NCBI GenBank assembly: GCA_919902665.1
Contig: CAKKRK010000180.1
Span: forward strand, 1-55,139
Origin: Nitrospiraceae bacterium
GTDB taxonomy: Bacteria; Nitrospirota; Nitrospiria; Nitrospirales; Nitrospiraceae
Direction of reading: 5' to 3'
DNA length: 55,139 nt
Made by a program: the position numbers and the translations under genes. The notes beneath the pieces are model-generated. The model saw nothing but the letters and a program-made list of their open reading frames with translations. It was not told where the DNA came from and ran no database searches. This document shows positions 54,950-55,139 of the stretch, one piece after another; the stretch's first letter is position 1; each line of letters begins with the position of its first letter.

Positions 54950-55139
54950 ATGAAAGAAGATCTTCGATCCTCTGAGAAACTGGATATACGGACAAGGTTC
55001 GCCCCCGATGCCGATGACGCCAAGGCGAGCGGCATATTGGGGATGATCGGTCGCGTTGAGACTGAGGAATCCGGAGCGGATGAAAAACCTCAACCGGTCA
55101 TGCGTACAAGCCCGGGGGCAAGCCCATTCCTTTTGGAAT
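54950..55139 (+). CDS. Unknown protein (3' partial)
   Basis: An open frame begins at ATG 54950 with AAGGGG about six bases upstream and runs off the window after 63 codons. It reads as a polar, acidic, probably disordered head (KEDLRSSEKLDIRT, ADDAKASGILGMIG). No family is recognisable in this part. Confidence 0.6.
   Translation, partial: MKEDLRSSEKLDIRTRFAPDADDAKASGILGMIGRVETEESGADEKPQPVMRTSPGASPFLLE

Overview
The window reads as a chromosomal segment of a Gram-negative, outer-membrane bacterium, most likely of the Nitrospira lineage (Nitrospirota). This is an inference from the gene mix: a LuxI/LuxR pair, many very large multi-PAS/GAF sensor kinases, proteins carrying protochlorophyllide-reductase-like (PCP_red) domains in a non-photosynthetic setting, LolA, Pal, a FadL-type porin and an OprO/P-type porin. 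No rRNA, CRISPR array or complete mobile element was seen.

Layout. 1-2.6 kb: the 3' part of uvrC and a FadL-family outer membrane protein. 2.7-6 kb: a quorum-sensing locus with convergent luxR and luxI, then a soluble NarL-type histidine kinase and its response regulator. A perfect 10-bp inverted repeat resembling a lux box lies in the luxI/kinase divergent promoter. 6.2-7.3 kb: a decayed patch with the left part of an IS5-type element and the degraded 3' end of a second herA-like gene. 7.3-18.3 kb: a compact six-gene signalling run on the minus strand (REC protein, two paralogous giant kinases, then response regulators with HD-GYP, HDOD and degenerate HD output domains), with the remnant of a lost response regulator between the two kinases. 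18.4-24.9 kb: a HerA/FtsK-type ATPase, a DUF486 membrane protein, an unknown anchored protein and uvrA. This UvrA lacks the usual insertion domain.

25-32 kb: a plus-strand group of ubiE, a B12-binding radical SAM enzyme, a large fusion of two Usp domains, three PCP_red domains and a zinc ribbon, a NirJ/Ahb-like radical SAM-SPASM enzyme that also ends in a PCP_red domain, and a CopD-like membrane protein. This group is the best candidate in the window for an undescribed system, possibly tetrapyrrole or redox-cofactor chemistry. 32-37 kb: a response regulator, a 2OG-Fe(II) oxygenase, lolA and ftsK. 37-45 kb: the phosphate uptake locus porin-pstS-pstC-pstA-pstB-phoU, with a Pho-box-like repeat in front of pstS. 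45-50 kb: small or unknown envelope proteins, msrA, a PilZ protein, pal and three small proteins. 50.7-54 kb: tRNA-Arg, aroK, aroE, an SDR oxidoreductase and trmI. 54-55.1 kb: a gene that appears to be an in-frame deletion fusion of nfeD and a slipin, and the start of an unknown gene running off the window.

The genes connect in three main ways: cell-density sensing tied to two-component signalling; a multi-output phosphorelay probably touching c-di-GMP (HD-GYP in the cluster, a PilZ receptor elsewhere); and PhoB-type phosphate scavenging with an outer-membrane porin next to its ABC transporter.
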